Shown: positions 5,755 through 6,422 of the stretch, one piece after another | How the letters are laid out: every line of letters begins with the position of its first letter | How positions within the stretch are numbered: the stretch's first letter is position 1 | NCBI GenBank assembly: GCA_030040115.1 | Contig: JASHUH010000394.1 | Coordinates: forward strand, 1-6,422 | Source of the DNA: Acidobacteriaceae bacterium | GTDB lineage: Bacteria; Acidobacteriota; Terriglobia; Terriglobales; Acidobacteriaceae | Reading direction: 5' to 3' | DNA length: 6,422 nt | Position numbers and translations under genes: made by a program | The notes under the pieces: model-generated | The model's database searches: none | Told to the model about the DNA's origin: nothing | What the model saw: the letters and a program-made list of their open reading frames with translations, nothing else

Positions 5755-6422
5755 TCAGATCACGAGTTCGATCAGGAACGGTCCCTTGCGGCCCAGTGAG
5801 TGGCGGAAAAGGTCGGCGAATTGTTCGCACGTGCAGGCGCGGGCCGCTTCGACGCCCATGCCGTTGGCGATGTTGATCCAATCGAGATCGGGGTTGCGGA
5901 GATCGGTCAACGATGCGAACACCGGGCCGGGTTGGGCGCCCACGTTGGCGAGCTCGTTTAAGAGGATGGCGTACTTGCGATTGGCGAGAAGGAGCGTGGT
6001 GACATCGAGGCGCTCACGCGCCTGGGTCCACAATGCCTGGATGGTGTAAAGCGCGGAACCGTCGGCCTGCAAGGCGATGACGCGCCGTCCGGGGGCGGCC
6101 ACTGCGGCGCCGGTAGCGACAGGAAGGCCCATGCCGATGGAGGAACCCGTGTTCTGCAGCCAGTCGTGGGGCGGGGCGGATCGAGCGCCGGGATAGAACG
6201 GGCGGCCAAAGCTGACGCTTTCATCGACGACGATGGACTGCTCCGGCAGGAGCGCGGCCAGCGTTTGCGCCATGGTGCCGGCTTGAAACGCGCCACTGGC
6301 CGGGCTGGGGAGCGGTCCGAGGTTGGGCAATGGCGTAGGTGGAGCGCCGAGCTCGTCGGCCAGCGACTCGAGCGCGTGGACGGGATTCTGATCCAAGCGC
6401 GCGAGAACATGAATGGTGGCTT
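5755..6422 (-). CDS. Thiamine-diphosphate-dependent enzyme, acetolactate synthase large subunit-like (C-terminal part)
   Basis: C-terminal part of a member of the acetolactate synthase/benzoylformate decarboxylase family, which use thiamine diphosphate and Mg2+ to decarboxylate or ligate 2-oxo acids in the cytosol. The frame is open to the window edge (about 222 codons seen, starting ATIHVLARLDQNPVHALE), so the N-terminal PYR domain and most of the middle domain are outside. Seen: the end of the middle domain, then the C-terminal PP domain with NTGSSIGMGLP (6153-6121), the cofactor motif ADGSALYTIQALW beginning at 6066 and its paired Asn in LLLANRKYAI (Asn at 5982-5980), and LDWINIANGMGVEA followed by GPFLIELVI at the end. 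The first Gly of the canonical GDG is Ala here, a variation I recall from annotated acetolactate synthase-like proteins. The stop is TGA at 5757-5755. ackA follows on the same strand. The substrate (pyruvate, benzoylformate, sulfoacetaldehyde or other) cannot be decided from this part. Confidence 0.88.
   Translation of the reverse strand, partial: ATIHVLARLDQNPVHALESLADELGAPPTPLPNLGPLPSPASGAFQAGTMAQTLAALLPEQSIVVDESVSFGRPFYPGARSAPPHDWLQNTGSSIGMGLPVATGAAVAAPGRRVIALQADGSALYTIQALWTQARERLDVTTLLLANRKYAILLNELANVGAQPGPVFASLTDLRNPDLDWINIANGMGVEAARACTCEQFADLFRHSLGRKGPFLIELVI

Noticed and set aside
5558..5881. 108-residue N-terminal extension of acetate kinase
   Set aside because: The frame is open upstream of the GTG, but the extra residues overlap the TPP gene, lack family similarity, and the GTG has a proper ribosome binding site.
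4241..6049. 602-codon open frame on the + strand across ackA and the TPP gene
   Set aside because: It lies antisense to two well-supported genes, has no recognisable domain, and long antisense frames are expected in GC-rich coding DNA.

Overview
The window is GC-rich, densely coding DNA without RNA genes, CRISPR or recognisable mobile elements. The most telling gene is a very large protein fusing a Ser/Thr kinase, a TolB-like region and TPR repeats. That design, together with a GAF/SpoIIE-type phosphatase beside it, is most familiar from Acidobacteriota of the Solibacter/Bryobacter type. The assignment rests on architecture and sequence style, not on a search, and is moderate in confidence.

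Left part, + strand (1-4108): a signalling pair. A 5'-truncated protein phosphatase (FHA, then GAF, then PP2C/SpoIIE) ends at 1623, and the kinase frame opens 10 bases later. The phosphatase brings a phosphothreonine reader (FHA) and a sensor (GAF). The kinase brings a PknB-like catalytic domain plus a TolB-like and TPR scaffold. They plausibly form an antagonistic pair acting on shared substrates or on each other. The FHA domain is split between two reading frames at about position 46, as if one T were missing, so this gene is either mis-sequenced or damaged at its 5' part.

Middle (4109-4297): a convergent intergenic gap of 189 bases. It holds a good bidirectional terminator-like hairpin just past the ackA stop and weaker inverted repeats after the kinase stop.

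Right part, - strand (4298-6422): two metabolic genes read right to left. First comes the C-terminal third of a thiamine-diphosphate enzyme of the acetolactate synthase/benzoylformate decarboxylase family, whose 5' end lies outside the window. It is followed, after a 197-base spacer rich in small repeats, by a complete acetate kinase starting at a GTG with a good ribosome binding site. The acetate kinase keeps its catalytic residues but has unusual substitutions in its signature motifs and a 12-bp in-frame tandem repeat. The pairing hints at metabolism around pyruvate, acetyl phosphate and acetate, but the substrate of the TPP enzyme cannot be read from the part present.

The window looks largely like ordinary chromosomal DNA. 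The points most worth a second look are the FHA frameshift, the kinase/phosphatase couple and its unusual soluble kinase architecture, and the variant acetate kinase. I did not find a clearly undescribed system.
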